Assembly: GCA_948330435.1 (NCBI GenBank)
Contig: CAOJBY010000015.1
Span: 1 to 64,000 of the forward strand
Direction of reading: 5' to 3'
Length of the DNA: 64,000 bases
Source: an uncultured Lachnoclostridium sp.
GTDB taxonomy: Bacteria; Bacillota; Clostridia; Lachnospirales; Lachnospiraceae
The notes beneath the pieces were generated by a model. The model was not told where the DNA came from. It saw only the letters and a program-made list of their open reading frames with translations, and did not search any database. This document shows, piece by piece, positions 1-8,417 of the stretch. Numbering within the stretch: the first letter of the stretch is position 1; each line of letters begins with the position of its first letter. The position numbers and the translations under genes were made by a program.

Positions 1-601
<601 letters not shown>

Positions 602-840
602 AGGAAGCTTAAGAGCGGCTGGGGGAAAGGATTGTGCAGGGGAGGAATGCTCGCATTCCGAAAAGGCACGAGGCTTTCCCACAGACATTTGCGAAGCAAA
701 AGGCATGAGGAAGAAGCGAAGCGGATTCCGAATGACTGATTCTTAAGCGTGCGTCATAGGAAGAGGAAGAAGAAGGAAGACCAAGATGTAGGAGATAAAT
801 CAGTATATAGTTTTGAAGGCATATGTAATATGACCATAGA
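602..840 (+). other. rRNA operon trailer, no 5S gene
   Basis: This spacer follows the 23S end and runs to a clear terminator. I see no 5S rRNA: there is no 110-120 base segment with the usual closing helix or loop C sequences. A small hairpin GGAATGC/GCATTCC lies near 650-663 and may belong to the processing stem region. No tRNA was recognised. The 5S gene must be elsewhere, for example earlier in the operon. Confidence 0.6.
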
Positions 841-873
841 AACAGTCTTTCTATTGCAGAAAGGCTGTTTTTT
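841..873 (+). terminator. intrinsic terminator of the rRNA operon
   Basis: AACAGTCTTTCT and AGAAAGGCTGTT form a 12-bp stem with one G-U pair and a 5-base loop, followed by a run of seven T. It ends the rRNA transcript. Confidence 0.88.
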
Positions 874-933
874 GATAGTAAGGAGATTTCATAAATGCTA
901 GAGGAGTTAGAGAAATTTATACAGAGCAATCGA

Positions 934-971
934 GATCAAATATTTACTCCCTTTTCGGAAAAGTGTTCCCA
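934..971. repeat. left arm of an imperfect inverted repeat
   Basis: The stretch from GATCAAATATT through CTCCCTTTTCG to GTGTTCCCA matches, with a few gaps and mismatches, the reverse complement of 1439-1473. The two arms flank the SdpI-like gene. A good ribosome site (AAGGAG, 881-886) and ATG at 895 read into this arm, so it may also be the truncated 5' end of a lost gene. Confidence 0.5.
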
Positions 972-1016
972 GTGCATAATATTAATTTCTAAAAATTGTA
1001 TCATTAAGTATAATAA

Positions 1017-1343
1017 TTACTTTTTTGATAACTGTATGGGTACAATTAAAATAACTAATATTGTAGTTATAGAATATATAAAAAATGTAATTATTGTTGT
1101 GCCTATATTTGCTTTAACAAAATATAAAATTACAGAAACAATAATATCAATAACCACAAACAAGGCACACAAATTTCCTGCAACATTATTTGCATATTCC
1201 CACTTTTCTTTATTTTCCATTATCTTTTTATTATGGTATCCTACTCTAAAATCAGGAAATTGAGAGTGTCTTTTCTTCAATACAAAGGCTAAAGTTCCTA
1301 AAATAAATGCAAAAATTATATACAGTAATAATATAAATTCCAT
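1017..1343 (-). CDS. SdpI-family small membrane protein
   Basis: The 108-residue product has an N-terminal membrane helix (about residues 3-21) and two more (about 54-75 and 80-103). A central segment reads FRVGYHNKKIMENKEKWEYAN, with the GYR-type turn and KWxxAN pattern of SdpI-family proteins. SdpI of Bacillus gives immunity to the SdpC toxin, but most relatives are of unknown role. It is short for the family and sits alone in an AT-rich stretch between the arms of an inverted repeat, which suggests acquisition. The ribosome site is weak. Membrane topology is predicted by eye. Confidence 0.6.
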   Translation of the reverse strand: MEFILLLYIIFAFILGTLAFVLKKRHSQFPDFRVGYHNKKIMENKEKWEYANNVAGNLCALFVVIDIIVSVILYFVKANIGTTIITFFIYSITTILVILIVPIQLSKK

Positions 1344-1438
1344 GTATCACTTTTCTCTTTCACAAATTTTGATTTATATATTTGATTATAAAATTTTCAT
1401 CTGCCATTTACAAGGTATATTTATAAGTTCTTTCCCAA

Positions 1439-1473
1439 TGGGTACACAATTTCGAAAAGGGAGAATATTTATC
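1439..1473. repeat. right arm of an imperfect inverted repeat
   Basis: This is the partner of 934-971. The reverse complement carries the same AAATATT, CTCCCTTTTCG and GTGT-CCCA blocks in the same order. Together the arms bracket about 0.5 kb of AT-rich DNA holding one gene. Confidence 0.5.
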
Positions 1474-1535
1474 ATAGAGAGAAACTCAGAGATTTAGAAG
1501 ATATGGTCTGTCAGACAAATACATTGTAATTAGAA

Positions 1536-2105
1536 ATGTGGATGAATGGATTTACTGTTTTGATAATGAAAGTGGAAAGGTGTTTTGAAAAGCTAAGGAT
1601 GAAAAATAACTTTTATATAGATAAAACCGATTTTATCCGGGAATGGTGGGATGCAGATGACGAAGTGACGTTGATTACCCGGCCAAGGCGATTCGGAAAG
1701 ACTTTGACTATGAGTATGGTGGAAAAGTTTTTTTCCGTCAATCATGCCGGACGATCCGAGTTGTTTGAGGGACTTTCCATCTGGAAAGAGGAACGATTCC
1801 GCAAGCTGCAAGGAACTTTTCCAGTATTGTCCGTGAGCTTTGCGGATGTAAAGGAGACCTCTTTCACACAGGCACGAAAAGCTATCTGCCATATTATCAA
1901 AGGCATTTACAATGCACATGACTTTCTGTTAAAGAGCGATCTGCTCAATGATCATGAAAAAGTAGATTTTCAGCATATATCTGTAGATATGGAGGATCAT
2001 GAAGCGTCCGTTTCCCTGAAAGCTTTATCAAATTATCTGAGTCGTTATTATGGGAAAAAGGTGATTAAGATGCTCCGCTTCCGATACTCCCTAGGAGACG
2101 CATGA
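1536..2105 (+). pseudogene. truncated AAA-ATPase-like protein (DUF1703-type family)
   Basis: The N-terminal part has the hallmarks of a large family of AAA-ATPase-like proteins with a C-terminal nuclease-like domain: FEKLR, then FYIDKTDFIREWW, then the Walker A equivalent LITRPRRFGKTLTMSM. Full members are about 500-570 residues. Here the frame breaks off after YYGKKVI, just where the Walker B strand should follow, so only about 175 of the roughly 190 encoded residues are genuine. The last residues come from antisense of the facing AraC gene. This looks like a deletion product. The exact start is uncertain because several ATG codons lie close together. Confidence 0.75.
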
Positions 2106-2917
2106 AAGTAACGCTTAAATGCAGTGGAAAAGTGCTCTGCAGAAGAATAGCCGAGTGCTTCTGAGACAGAAGAAATACTGCGGTTTTTGTCAGACAAAAG
2201 CAGGAGGGCAGCAGCCATTTTGGCTTCTGTCCTTTTTTGAAGAAACGTTTTTCCATAGTGTTCTTTCAAAAGCCGTTCTGTCTGGCGGCAGCTTAAGCCC
2301 AACCGTTCCGACAGAGCTTCCAAGGAAAGATTCTGATATTCATACAGAAAATATTCTTCTAAAATAATAAATTTACTATCGCCCAGATTCGAGGGGCCAA
2401 AATGCAGCAGAGCTTTCTGCTTCATTTCATAATTGCGGACCATATAGATAATAAGCTGTGTGAGCAGGGTCTGTACCTGTGTCACATATCCGGTATATTG
2501 GTTTTCCAACTCAAAAAAGAGCTGTTTCATAATCATTCCCACATTTTGCCTGTCCTGTCCAAACCAAAAGGAGGTTTCTTTAAAGAGCGTAAGAGTGGGA
2601 GTCATTTTATGGAGTCTCTGTTTTCCCATTTTCAGATAAACACAGTATTCACACATGGGATCTTCCAAAGAGGGAACCTGGGCATGCTCGATATGCGGGC
2701 CTGTGATATACAGAGTATTGGGGGTAATCTCATAGAGAACCTCCCGGATTTTTACATGTCCGTAGCCGGAAGCGATATAGTGGATTTCATAGCTTTCGCT
2801 TCCATGGCTATGGCTGGGCATTGTCCGGAGAAAACGTTCGTAGCAGATATTCAAAGCATAGAAATCCGTACCGTCCACCGAAAATTTAATATTCAAATCC
2901 GTGTATAGTTCACGCAT
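2048..2917 (-). CDS. AraC-family transcriptional regulator
   Basis: The 289-residue protein has an N-terminal cupin-like sensing domain (about 1-150, with SHSHGSESYEIHYI typical of sugar-sensing AraC proteins). A C-terminal double helix-turn-helix (about 190-280) carries LSLEALSERLGLS and SVSEALGYSSAEHFSTAFKRYF. ATG at 2917 has GGAG eight bases before it. The last seven residues (ILITFFP) are read from antisense of the truncated ATPase gene, so its natural C-terminus was replaced at the deletion junction near 2065. The DNA-binding domain itself looks whole. It faces away from the alcohol dehydrogenase gene and could regulate it. Confidence 0.85.
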   Translation of the reverse strand: MRELYTDLNIKFSVDGTDFYALNICYERFLRTMPSHSHGSESYEIHYIASGYGHVKIREVLYEITPNTLYITGPHIEHAQVPSLEDPMCEYCVYLKMGKQRLHKMTPTLTLFKETSFWFGQDRQNVGMIMKQLFFELENQYTGYVTQVQTLLTQLIIYMVRNYEMKQKALLHFGPSNLGDSKFIILEEYFLYEYQNLSLEALSERLGLSCRQTERLLKEHYGKTFLQKRTEAKMAAALLLLSDKNRSISSVSEALGYSSAEHFSTAFKRYFHASPREYRKRSILITFFP

Positions 2918-3072
2918 AGATTTTACTCCGCAGTTTCTTTTGGCCCCAGTGTATCATTTTCCTGTAAAAATTGCAAGAAAACTTCGAAAAGGCGACATAA
3001 AAAGAGGAATCATGTCCGGTTTTTCTCTTACAGGAAAGAGATGATTCGCTATAATAAATTTATAAAATAAAA

Positions 3073-3117
3073 GCTGCCCTTTGAAGCTTGCGAGGGATTC
3101 GACTCACTGAGGGCAGA
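3073..3117 (+). promoter_or_regulatory. possible leader hairpin before the alcohol dehydrogenase gene
   Basis: CTGCCCT and AGGGCAG could pair across about 31 bases just before the ribosome site of the gene at 3148. There is no T-run, so it is not a terminator. An AT-rich TATAATAAATTTATAAAATA stretch at about 3050-3069 may hold the -10 region. Only one copy is visible, so structure is not proven. Confidence 0.25.
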
Positions 3118-3147
3118 GAACGTTTATGAAAATGGAGGTAAAAAGGT

Positions 3148-4197
3148 ATGGAAAAAATGATGGGAGCTATTTTGCCGGGAAACAGTACGGTTGAATTGAG
3201 AGAATTTGACGTGCCAAAGCCGGGACATGGGCAGGTATTGATTCAGACAAAGGCCACGACCATCTGCGGCAGTGACATCCGCTGTATTTACCGGGAACAT
3301 ACGGGAAAGGGAGCGGAGGGCTATATTCCTGGACTGGTGGCAGGGCATGAACCCTGCGGCGTAATTGTAGAAGAGGGAGAGGGACTTAAGCGGTTTAAAA
3401 AAGGGGATCGGGTGATTGTATACCATATCTCCGGCTGCGGTGTCTGCAATGACTGCCGGAGAGGGTATTTTATATCCTGTAAAAGCAAGTACCGTGCGGC
3501 TTATGGCTGGCAGAGAAACGGTGGAATGGCACCCTACATACTGGCGGAAGAGAAAGATCTGATTGTACTGCCGGATGAATTGACCTATAAGGATGGAGCA
3601 CAGGTGGCCTGCGGCTTTGGCACGGTGTATGAGGCCATTGAGAAGATTGGCGTATGCGGAAATGATGCCGTACTGGTAACTGGTTTGGGGCCGGTGGGAC
3701 TGGCGGCATTGATGGTGGCAAAGGCCATGGGGGCCAATATGCTGATTGGCGTGGAGATGAACGATTACCGCATGGAACTGGCTAAGAAGCTGGGACTTGT
3801 GGATCATGTGTTTAAGCCGGGGGATAATACCCTGGAAAAGATTCTTGAAGTTACGGGTGGCCATGGTGTGGAGCGTGCCATTGACGCCAGTGCCAGCGAT
3901 CCGGGAAGACAGCTTGCAATTCGGGCCACAAGAGAGTGGGGGAGGATAGCCCTGGTGGGAGAAGGAAATACGTGTACCTTTGAGCCCAGTCCTGACATTA
4001 TGCACGGGCAGAAAACCATCTACGGTTCCTGGGTAACGTCATTGTGGAGAATGGAGGAACTGGTAGAGCGTCTGGTACGCTGGGGGATTCATCCGGAGGA
4101 TTTGATTACTCACGAGTTCCCGTTGGAGAAAGCAGGAGAAGCATATGCACTGATGGCCGGCGGCCAGTGCGGGAAAGTAGCTGTTGTGTTTGAGTAG
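3148..4197 (+). CDS. zinc-dependent alcohol dehydrogenase, MDR family
   Basis: The 349-residue product is a medium-chain dehydrogenase of the sorbitol/threonine dehydrogenase type. Catalytic zinc residues are in TTICGSDIR (about residue 38) and AGHEPCGVI (about 67). The structural zinc loop SGCGVCNDCRRGYFISC supplies four cysteines at about 97-111. The NAD(P) motif is GLGPVGLAALM at about 175. GGAGG lies close upstream of ATG 3148. Such enzymes oxidise secondary alcohols of polyols or reduce ketoses; the substrate here is unknown. Its neighbour 150 bases downstream is an aldo/keto reductase, and the pair borders the corrinoid cluster, suggesting carbohydrate redox steps linked to it. Confidence 0.88.
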   Translation: MEKMMGAILPGNSTVELREFDVPKPGHGQVLIQTKATTICGSDIRCIYREHTGKGAEGYIPGLVAGHEPCGVIVEEGEGLKRFKKGDRVIVYHISGCGVCNDCRRGYFISCKSKYRAAYGWQRNGGMAPYILAEEKDLIVLPDELTYKDGAQVACGFGTVYEAIEKIGVCGNDAVLVTGLGPVGLAALMVAKAMGANMLIGVEMNDYRMELAKKLGLVDHVFKPGDNTLEKILEVTGGHGVERAIDASASDPGRQLAIRATREWGRIALVGEGNTCTFEPSPDIMHGQKTIYGSWVTSLWRMEELVERLVRWGIHPEDLITHEFPLEKAGEAYALMAGGQCGKVAVVFE

Positions 4198-4204
4198 TCT
4201 GGCA

Positions 4205-4340
4205 GTACTGTTGTGTAGCAACTTTAAATCAGTAATATCCTGTCAGTGCACAGATCGATTTACAGACACATCTTTTTGTGGCTGGAAATTGATCTAGATT
4301 AGGGTGTACTGACAGGATATTACGGAACTGGAATAGGAGA
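4205..4340 (+). repeat. family C structured element, copy 1
   Basis: A small hairpin (TTGTgtaGCAA, about 4211-4221) is followed by nested stems. The outer stem is GTAATATCCTGTCAGT at 4232-4247 with ACTGACAGGATATTAC at 4308-4323, 16 perfect pairs. The inner stem is AGATCGATTT at 4252-4261 with AAATTGATCT at 4286-4295, one G-U. The innermost stem is CACA/TGTG around a 6-base loop. It ends in GGAACTGGAATAGGAG, which supplies the Shine-Dalgarno of the gene at 4348. Two related copies lie at 14905-15160 with compensating base changes in the stems. Confidence 0.8.
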
Positions 4341-4347
4341 TAAGCAT

Positions 4348-5388
4348 ATGAGTGAGAGAATCGATCCGGGCAGAGTGCCTAAAAGAACATTGTACACAGG
4401 AGAGGAGATCCCGGCCATTGGCCTGGGAACCTTTGGATCGGATAAATACAATGGAGAGCAGGTCTCAAAAGCCGTTTACGGAGCCATTAAAAGCGGATAC
4501 CGTCTGATTGACTGTGCGTCCGTGTATCAGAATGAGGATCAGATTGGCGAAGTATTGAAAAAGCTGTTTGAGGAAAAGGCAGTAACAAGAAAGGAATTAT
4601 TCATTACCTCCAAGGTTTGGAATGACTGCCACCGCCAGGTAGTGAAGTCTTGCAAAAAGAGCCTTGCGGATCTTGGCCTGGATATGCTTGATCTGTATTT
4701 TGTGCACTGGCCTTTCCCCAACTACCATGCACCGGGCTGTGACGGGGATGCGAGGAATCCGGATTCGAAGCCCTTTAGCATAGAAGAATTTATGGATACC
4801 TGGAGACAGTGTGAGCAGCTTGTAGATATGGGACTGGTACGCTATATCGGAATGTCCAATATGACGATTCCAAAGCTTAAGGCAGTGCTGCCCCTGTGCA
4901 GAATTCGCCCTGCGGCCCTGGAACTGGAGTGCCATCCGGGATTTCAGCAGCAGGAATTATTTGATTATGCACTGGAGCAGGGAATTTGTCCTATCGGATA
5001 CTGTCCCTTAGGATCACCCTCCAGACCAGAACGGGATCGGACCCCGGAGGATATAGCCGATACCCAGATGAAAGAGATTGTAGAGATTGCAAAAGCTCAC
5101 CAGGTTCATCCGGCACTGGTCTGCCTGAAATGGGCGGTGCAGAGGGGACAGATTCCCATTCCTTTCTCCGTAAAGGAGCCGCAATATGTCAGCAACCTGA
5201 AATGCATAATGGAGGATCCGCTGACGGAGGAAGAGATGAAGCGGATAGCCGGTGCGGATAAGGGCTGCCGTCTGGTGAAAGGACAGGTATTCCTCTGGCC
5301 GGGAGCATCCGGATGGGAGGACCTGTGGGATGTGGACGGAAAGCAGATTACCGGTTCTGTTGGTGAATGCCTTAAAGCAATTGATTGA
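4348..5388 (+). CDS. aldo/keto reductase
   Basis: The 346-residue protein is a TIM-barrel NAD(P)H-dependent aldo/keto reductase. All four catalytic residues are visible: Asp and Tyr in LIDCASVYQNE (about 54-64), Lys in FITSKVWND (about 89-97), and His in LYFVHWPFP (about 126). The cofactor region IPIPFSVKEPQYVSNL near 270-285 resembles the usual IPKS segment with changes. It carries a longer loop after the catalytic His and a 30-residue C-terminal tail. It probably shares a transcript with the dehydrogenase, separated by the family C element. Its 3' end overlaps the facing creatininase-family gene by 17 bases. Confidence 0.9.
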   Translation: MSERIDPGRVPKRTLYTGEEIPAIGLGTFGSDKYNGEQVSKAVYGAIKSGYRLIDCASVYQNEDQIGEVLKKLFEEKAVTRKELFITSKVWNDCHRQVVKSCKKSLADLGLDMLDLYFVHWPFPNYHAPGCDGDARNPDSKPFSIEEFMDTWRQCEQLVDMGLVRYIGMSNMTIPKLKAVLPLCRIRPAALELECHPGFQQQELFDYALEQGICPIGYCPLGSPSRPERDRTPEDIADTQMKEIVEIAKAHQVHPALVCLKWAVQRGQIPIPFSVKEPQYVSNLKCIMEDPLTEEEMKRIAGADKGCRLVKGQVFLWPGASGWEDLWDVDGKQITGSVGECLKAID

Positions 5389-6097
5389 TTAGATTCGAGG
5401 TGCGTAGAACCACATCTTCTGCCAGAGCCTTTCCGAATTCCGCAGTGGCTAAGCCCCCATCACCAAATGACCCTGTTTTTACAAATTCTTTCCAATGCAT
5501 GGGACGGTAGGGATAGTCTTTTGGTGCCTGGGGGTATTCCCTGGTGGCTTTTGACAGATCCACAAGCTCCGGGTGAAGATAAAGCATAAGAGCTGTTTCC
5601 AGTTCTCCGGCATGGGGGGCCATTGGCTGTGGTGATTTTGCCAGAGAAAGTACCTCTTTGGAAAACGTGAGGGGGAAATGCCAGATATTGTTCCATCTGA
5701 ATTCATCCAAAAGTTCCCGTGCCAGTTCTTTTAAATAAGGATAATTTCCATTATGGCCACTCATAAGAATAATATTGGGAATATCCTGCTGATGCAGACT
5801 GATAATAAGTTCACGAAGCAGTTTTTTGAGAAGATCGGCAGAAAGGGAAATGGTACCGGGAAAGCCCTTTGCGGACCAGACTTGTCCATAAGAAACGGGC
5901 GGCATTACAAGAAGCTTTGAACGATCTGCAATACGAAGAGCCAGTTCAAAGCCGATTATGTTATCCGTATCCAAGGGAAGATGGTATCCGTGCTGTTCAC
6001 AGGAGCCGCACACCAAAATAACACCTCGTGATTGGGCGACCCTTTCTTTGAATTCCGGAGCAGTGAAATGTCCGGCATATAGATTCTGAAAGTTCAT
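5372..6097 (-). CDS. creatininase-family hydrolase
   Basis: The 241-residue product has the metal-binding pattern of the creatininase family: GSCEQHGYHLPLDTD near residues 31-45, GHNGNYPYL near 110, and HAGELETALM near 158. Members hydrolyse cyclic amides, formamides or peptides (creatininase, ArfB, MftE-like), so the exact reaction cannot be read from sequence. ATG 6097 is chosen over the upstream ATG at 6175 because AAAGGA sits six bases before it. The gene lies between the aldo/keto reductase and the PocR-AraC regulator. It is transcribed with the regulator strand and may be part of the same catabolic locus. Confidence 0.82.
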   Translation of the reverse strand: MNFQNLYAGHFTAPEFKERVAQSRGVILVCGSCEQHGYHLPLDTDNIIGFELALRIADRSKLLVMPPVSYGQVWSAKGFPGTISLSADLLKKLLRELIISLHQQDIPNIILMSGHNGNYPYLKELARELLDEFRWNNIWHFPLTFSKEVLSLAKSPQPMAPHAGELETALMLYLHPELVDLSKATREYPQAPKDYPYRPMHWKEFVKTGSFGDGGLATAEFGKALAEDVVLRTSNLINQLL

Positions 6098-6271
6098 AAT
6101 GTTCCTTTCCCGGGACTGTCGGAAAATGCGGTTTTCCAACAGCCCCACAATTGTCCGCTTATTAGGTGATTTCAACTATTTTTTTATAAGTATAGCGAAT
6201 TAAAACGGGAAAATTACAAATAATTTTATAAAAATAGTAATTTTTTCAGGGGAATTGACGAATTGCAATTG

Positions 6272-7537
6272 TTAATTTCGGTACTGCTTTGGTGTGAGTC
6301 CAGTGTGCTTTTTGAATACTTTGGAAAAATAGCTTTGATTGTCAAAACCTACGGCAATCGCAATATCAATGATAGAGTAGTTTGTATTTGTAAGCAGATT
6401 CTTACTTTCCTCTATGCGGATATAATTCAGATATTCCTTGAAGGAGGACCCGAAAGATTGCTTAAAAAGGGTAGAAAAATAAGAGGGATTCAGGTGAACA
6501 TGGCGTGCGGTATCCTCCAGAGTGATAGGCTGATTGTAATTCTGAGAGATAAATTGGACAGCGTTTTTAACAACCTCACTGTTTTTGTCCGAGGCTTTTA
6601 TAAACATGCTTTCAATAAAAAACTCTACAGTTCTTTGAAGCTGCCAGCAGAGGTCTTCCTGGCTGCGGGTGGAATTGATGTCCTGAAGAAAATTGTTGCT
6701 AATCTTTAAAGCAACCTCCGTATTGGCTCCGCCCTCCATAGCAGCCCGGGAGAGAAGAGAACAGAGCTCAATAGAACGGGAACGAATACTGCTCAGGTTG
6801 CTGCCGCCCTGAAAGAACACATATCCCAGGAGTTCATTTAATACCCGTCTGGATTCGGGGACATTGCGTTCCTTAACCTTTCGAATCAGCAGTTTTTCCT
6901 TTTCATAGGGGTAGGAGGATTCCTCTAAAGGCTCTTCTGATTTATACATTTGAATGGACTCATTGATGCGGGACTGCTGAACGATTTTACTTCGGTTCTC
7001 ATCCATCTGCCGGTTGGCGGAAGGGATAAGATGATTGAAGGTGTAGGCAAGCAAACGGCTGATTTGCGTAGCCTTTTCCGGGGTAATGATGTGAACGCTG
7101 TCCGTGGATTCATAGAGATCCAAAATATTTTCCGTAGATAGGGAGTAGCGTTTTGCAATGTCCAACAGCATCATGGAATCGGCGGCTTCCATAAGAAAAG
7201 GGCCCACCAAAATGGCCCCAAACAGAGCATCTTTATTTACCAATGGATATATGATATGATTTAGGTTAGCATGACAGGAAAAGATGTAAGATTCTCCCAG
7301 ATCCATGGCCCGACGGCTGGCTTTTGCATGAATATCTCTGCAGGAATTCTGATGTTTTGGAGAATCGGGAAGCAATTTTTTGAATTGCATACAGAAATCT
7401 GTAGCAGTACCAAAGCCGCATAAGGTATTTCCTGTCTCATCCAGGGCCTGAATGGGGAGACCTAAGCAGGAATAGAAACATTCTAAAATTTCTTTCAGCT
7501 TCTGGCTGTTAATAATGGTGTAAAGATATGGCTGCAT
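6272..7537 (-). CDS. PocR-domain AraC-family transcriptional regulator
   Basis: The 421-residue protein has an N-terminal PocR sensory domain (about 1-150), with FCMQFKKLLPDSPKHQNSC and SCHANLNHIIYPLV. PocR domains bind small hydrophobic or diol-like ligands and resemble PAS folds. A C-terminal AraC double helix-turn-helix (about 320-421) carries ITLEDTARHVHLNPSYFSTLF and IIDIAIAVGFDNQSYFSKVFKK. ATG 7537 has GGAGG seven bases upstream. It is divergent from the corrinoid operon across about 200 bases, the usual arrangement for a local activator. PocR-AraC proteins often sit beside B12-dependent or microcompartment loci. The ligand is likely the operon substrate, but this is inference. Confidence 0.9.
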   Translation of the reverse strand: MQPYLYTIINSQKLKEILECFYSCLGLPIQALDETGNTLCGFGTATDFCMQFKKLLPDSPKHQNSCRDIHAKASRRAMDLGESYIFSCHANLNHIIYPLVNKDALFGAILVGPFLMEAADSMMLLDIAKRYSLSTENILDLYESTDSVHIITPEKATQISRLLAYTFNHLIPSANRQMDENRSKIVQQSRINESIQMYKSEEPLEESSYPYEKEKLLIRKVKERNVPESRRVLNELLGYVFFQGGSNLSSIRSRSIELCSLLSRAAMEGGANTEVALKISNNFLQDINSTRSQEDLCWQLQRTVEFFIESMFIKASDKNSEVVKNAVQFISQNYNQPITLEDTARHVHLNPSYFSTLFKQSFGSSFKEYLNYIRIEESKNLLTNTNYSIIDIAIAVGFDNQSYFSKVFKKHTGLTPKQYRN

Positions 7538-7733
7538 AGTGATCCTCCCATAGGTCTGTTTTATTTTGCGACAGACCCTCATAAACGTATTTGTTTGGAA
7601 ATTGGGGTACTGTTTTTGTAATCATACCATAAAATCTGTAAAAAATACAAGTTTTCCAAAAATATTTCCATCAAAGGACAAAAAAATTTACTAGAATAAC
7701 ATTGTGCATGGGATGAATTAGAGGAGTTTTGCA

Positions 7734-8417
7734 ATGTCATTGATTCAGGATATATCAGAAAATATTCAGCTTGGAAAAGCGAAAAATATCAGACATCTGG
7801 TTTCCAAAGCTTTGGAGGAAGGAATTGAGCCGCAAAAAATCTTAAATGAAGGGCTTTTGACCGGAATGCTGGCTCTTGGAGATAAATTTAAAATGGATGA
7901 GGTGTTTGTGCCGGAGGTTCTGGTTGCATCCAGGGCAATGAATGTGGGCCTTACCCTTTTGGAGAAGCATCTGGTTGCAGAGGACGAACCTTTTGTAGGC
8001 AGAGTAGTATTGGGAACGGTTCGGGGAGACTGGCACGATATCGGAAAGCATATGGTATCCATGATGCTGCGAAGCGTAGGTTTCGAGGTGACGGATATCG
8101 GTTACGATGCGGATGCGGATCTGTTTCTGGATACGGCAGAGGAGATACATGCGGATATTATCTGCATGTCGGCACTGCTAACAACAACCATGCCCTCCAT
8201 GGAGGAAGTGATACGAGCCATGGAACAAAGGGGAATTCGGGATAAATACATTGTGATGATAGGCGGAGCACCGGTGAATGCCCGATTTGCGAAAGAGATT
8301 GAAGCAGACATTTATACCTCAGATGCGGTAAGTTGTGCTCAGGCGGCACGAAAAGCCATGTTGGAAAAGAGAGGGAAGCATGAAGTTCACGAATCTGAAA
8401 ACGGAACTGTCCAATGA
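7734..8417 (+). CDS. corrinoid protein (methyltransferase cobalamin-binding subunit), copy 1
   Basis: The 227-residue protein has the four-helix cap (about 1-85) and a Rossmann B12-binding domain (about 90-215). The cobalt-ligand motif reads GTVRGDWHDIGKH, so DxHxxG and its His are present. The usual Leu is Trp and the usual Asn is His. SALLTTTMPSM and GGAPVNARFA complete the corrin pocket. It accepts a methyl group on cobalt from a substrate-specific methyltransferase and donates it to tetrahydrofolate through a second one. GAGGAG at 7721 supports the start. It is the first gene of the cluster and overlaps the activator gene by 38 bases. Confidence 0.93.
   Translation: MSLIQDISENIQLGKAKNIRHLVSKALEEGIEPQKILNEGLLTGMLALGDKFKMDEVFVPEVLVASRAMNVGLTLLEKHLVAEDEPFVGRVVLGTVRGDWHDIGKHMVSMMLRSVGFEVTDIGYDADADLFLDTAEEIHADIICMSALLTTTMPSMEEVIRAMEQRGIRDKYIVMIGGAPVNARFAKEIEADIYTSDAVSCAQAARKAMLEKRGKHEVHESENGTVQ

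Noticed and set aside
602..840. 5S rRNA or tRNA after the 23S gene
   Set aside because: No 5S-like closing helix, loop sequences or cloverleaf was found by eye.
895..1263. Forward frame after the rRNA operon
   Set aside because: Only its first ~20 codons have a good start; the rest is antisense to the SdpI-like gene. Kept as a possible remnant, not called a gene.
3124..4005. Long antisense frame over the alcohol dehydrogenase gene
   Set aside because: It is fully antisense to a well-supported enzyme and shows no protein-like features; the same holds for antisense frames at 12417-13598, 13754-14662 and 21378-22397.
4205..4340. Cobalamin or THF riboswitch upstream of corrinoid-cluster genes
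   Set aside because: No B12 box (GCCACTG-type) or THF core sequence is present, and similar pieces occur before unrelated genes.
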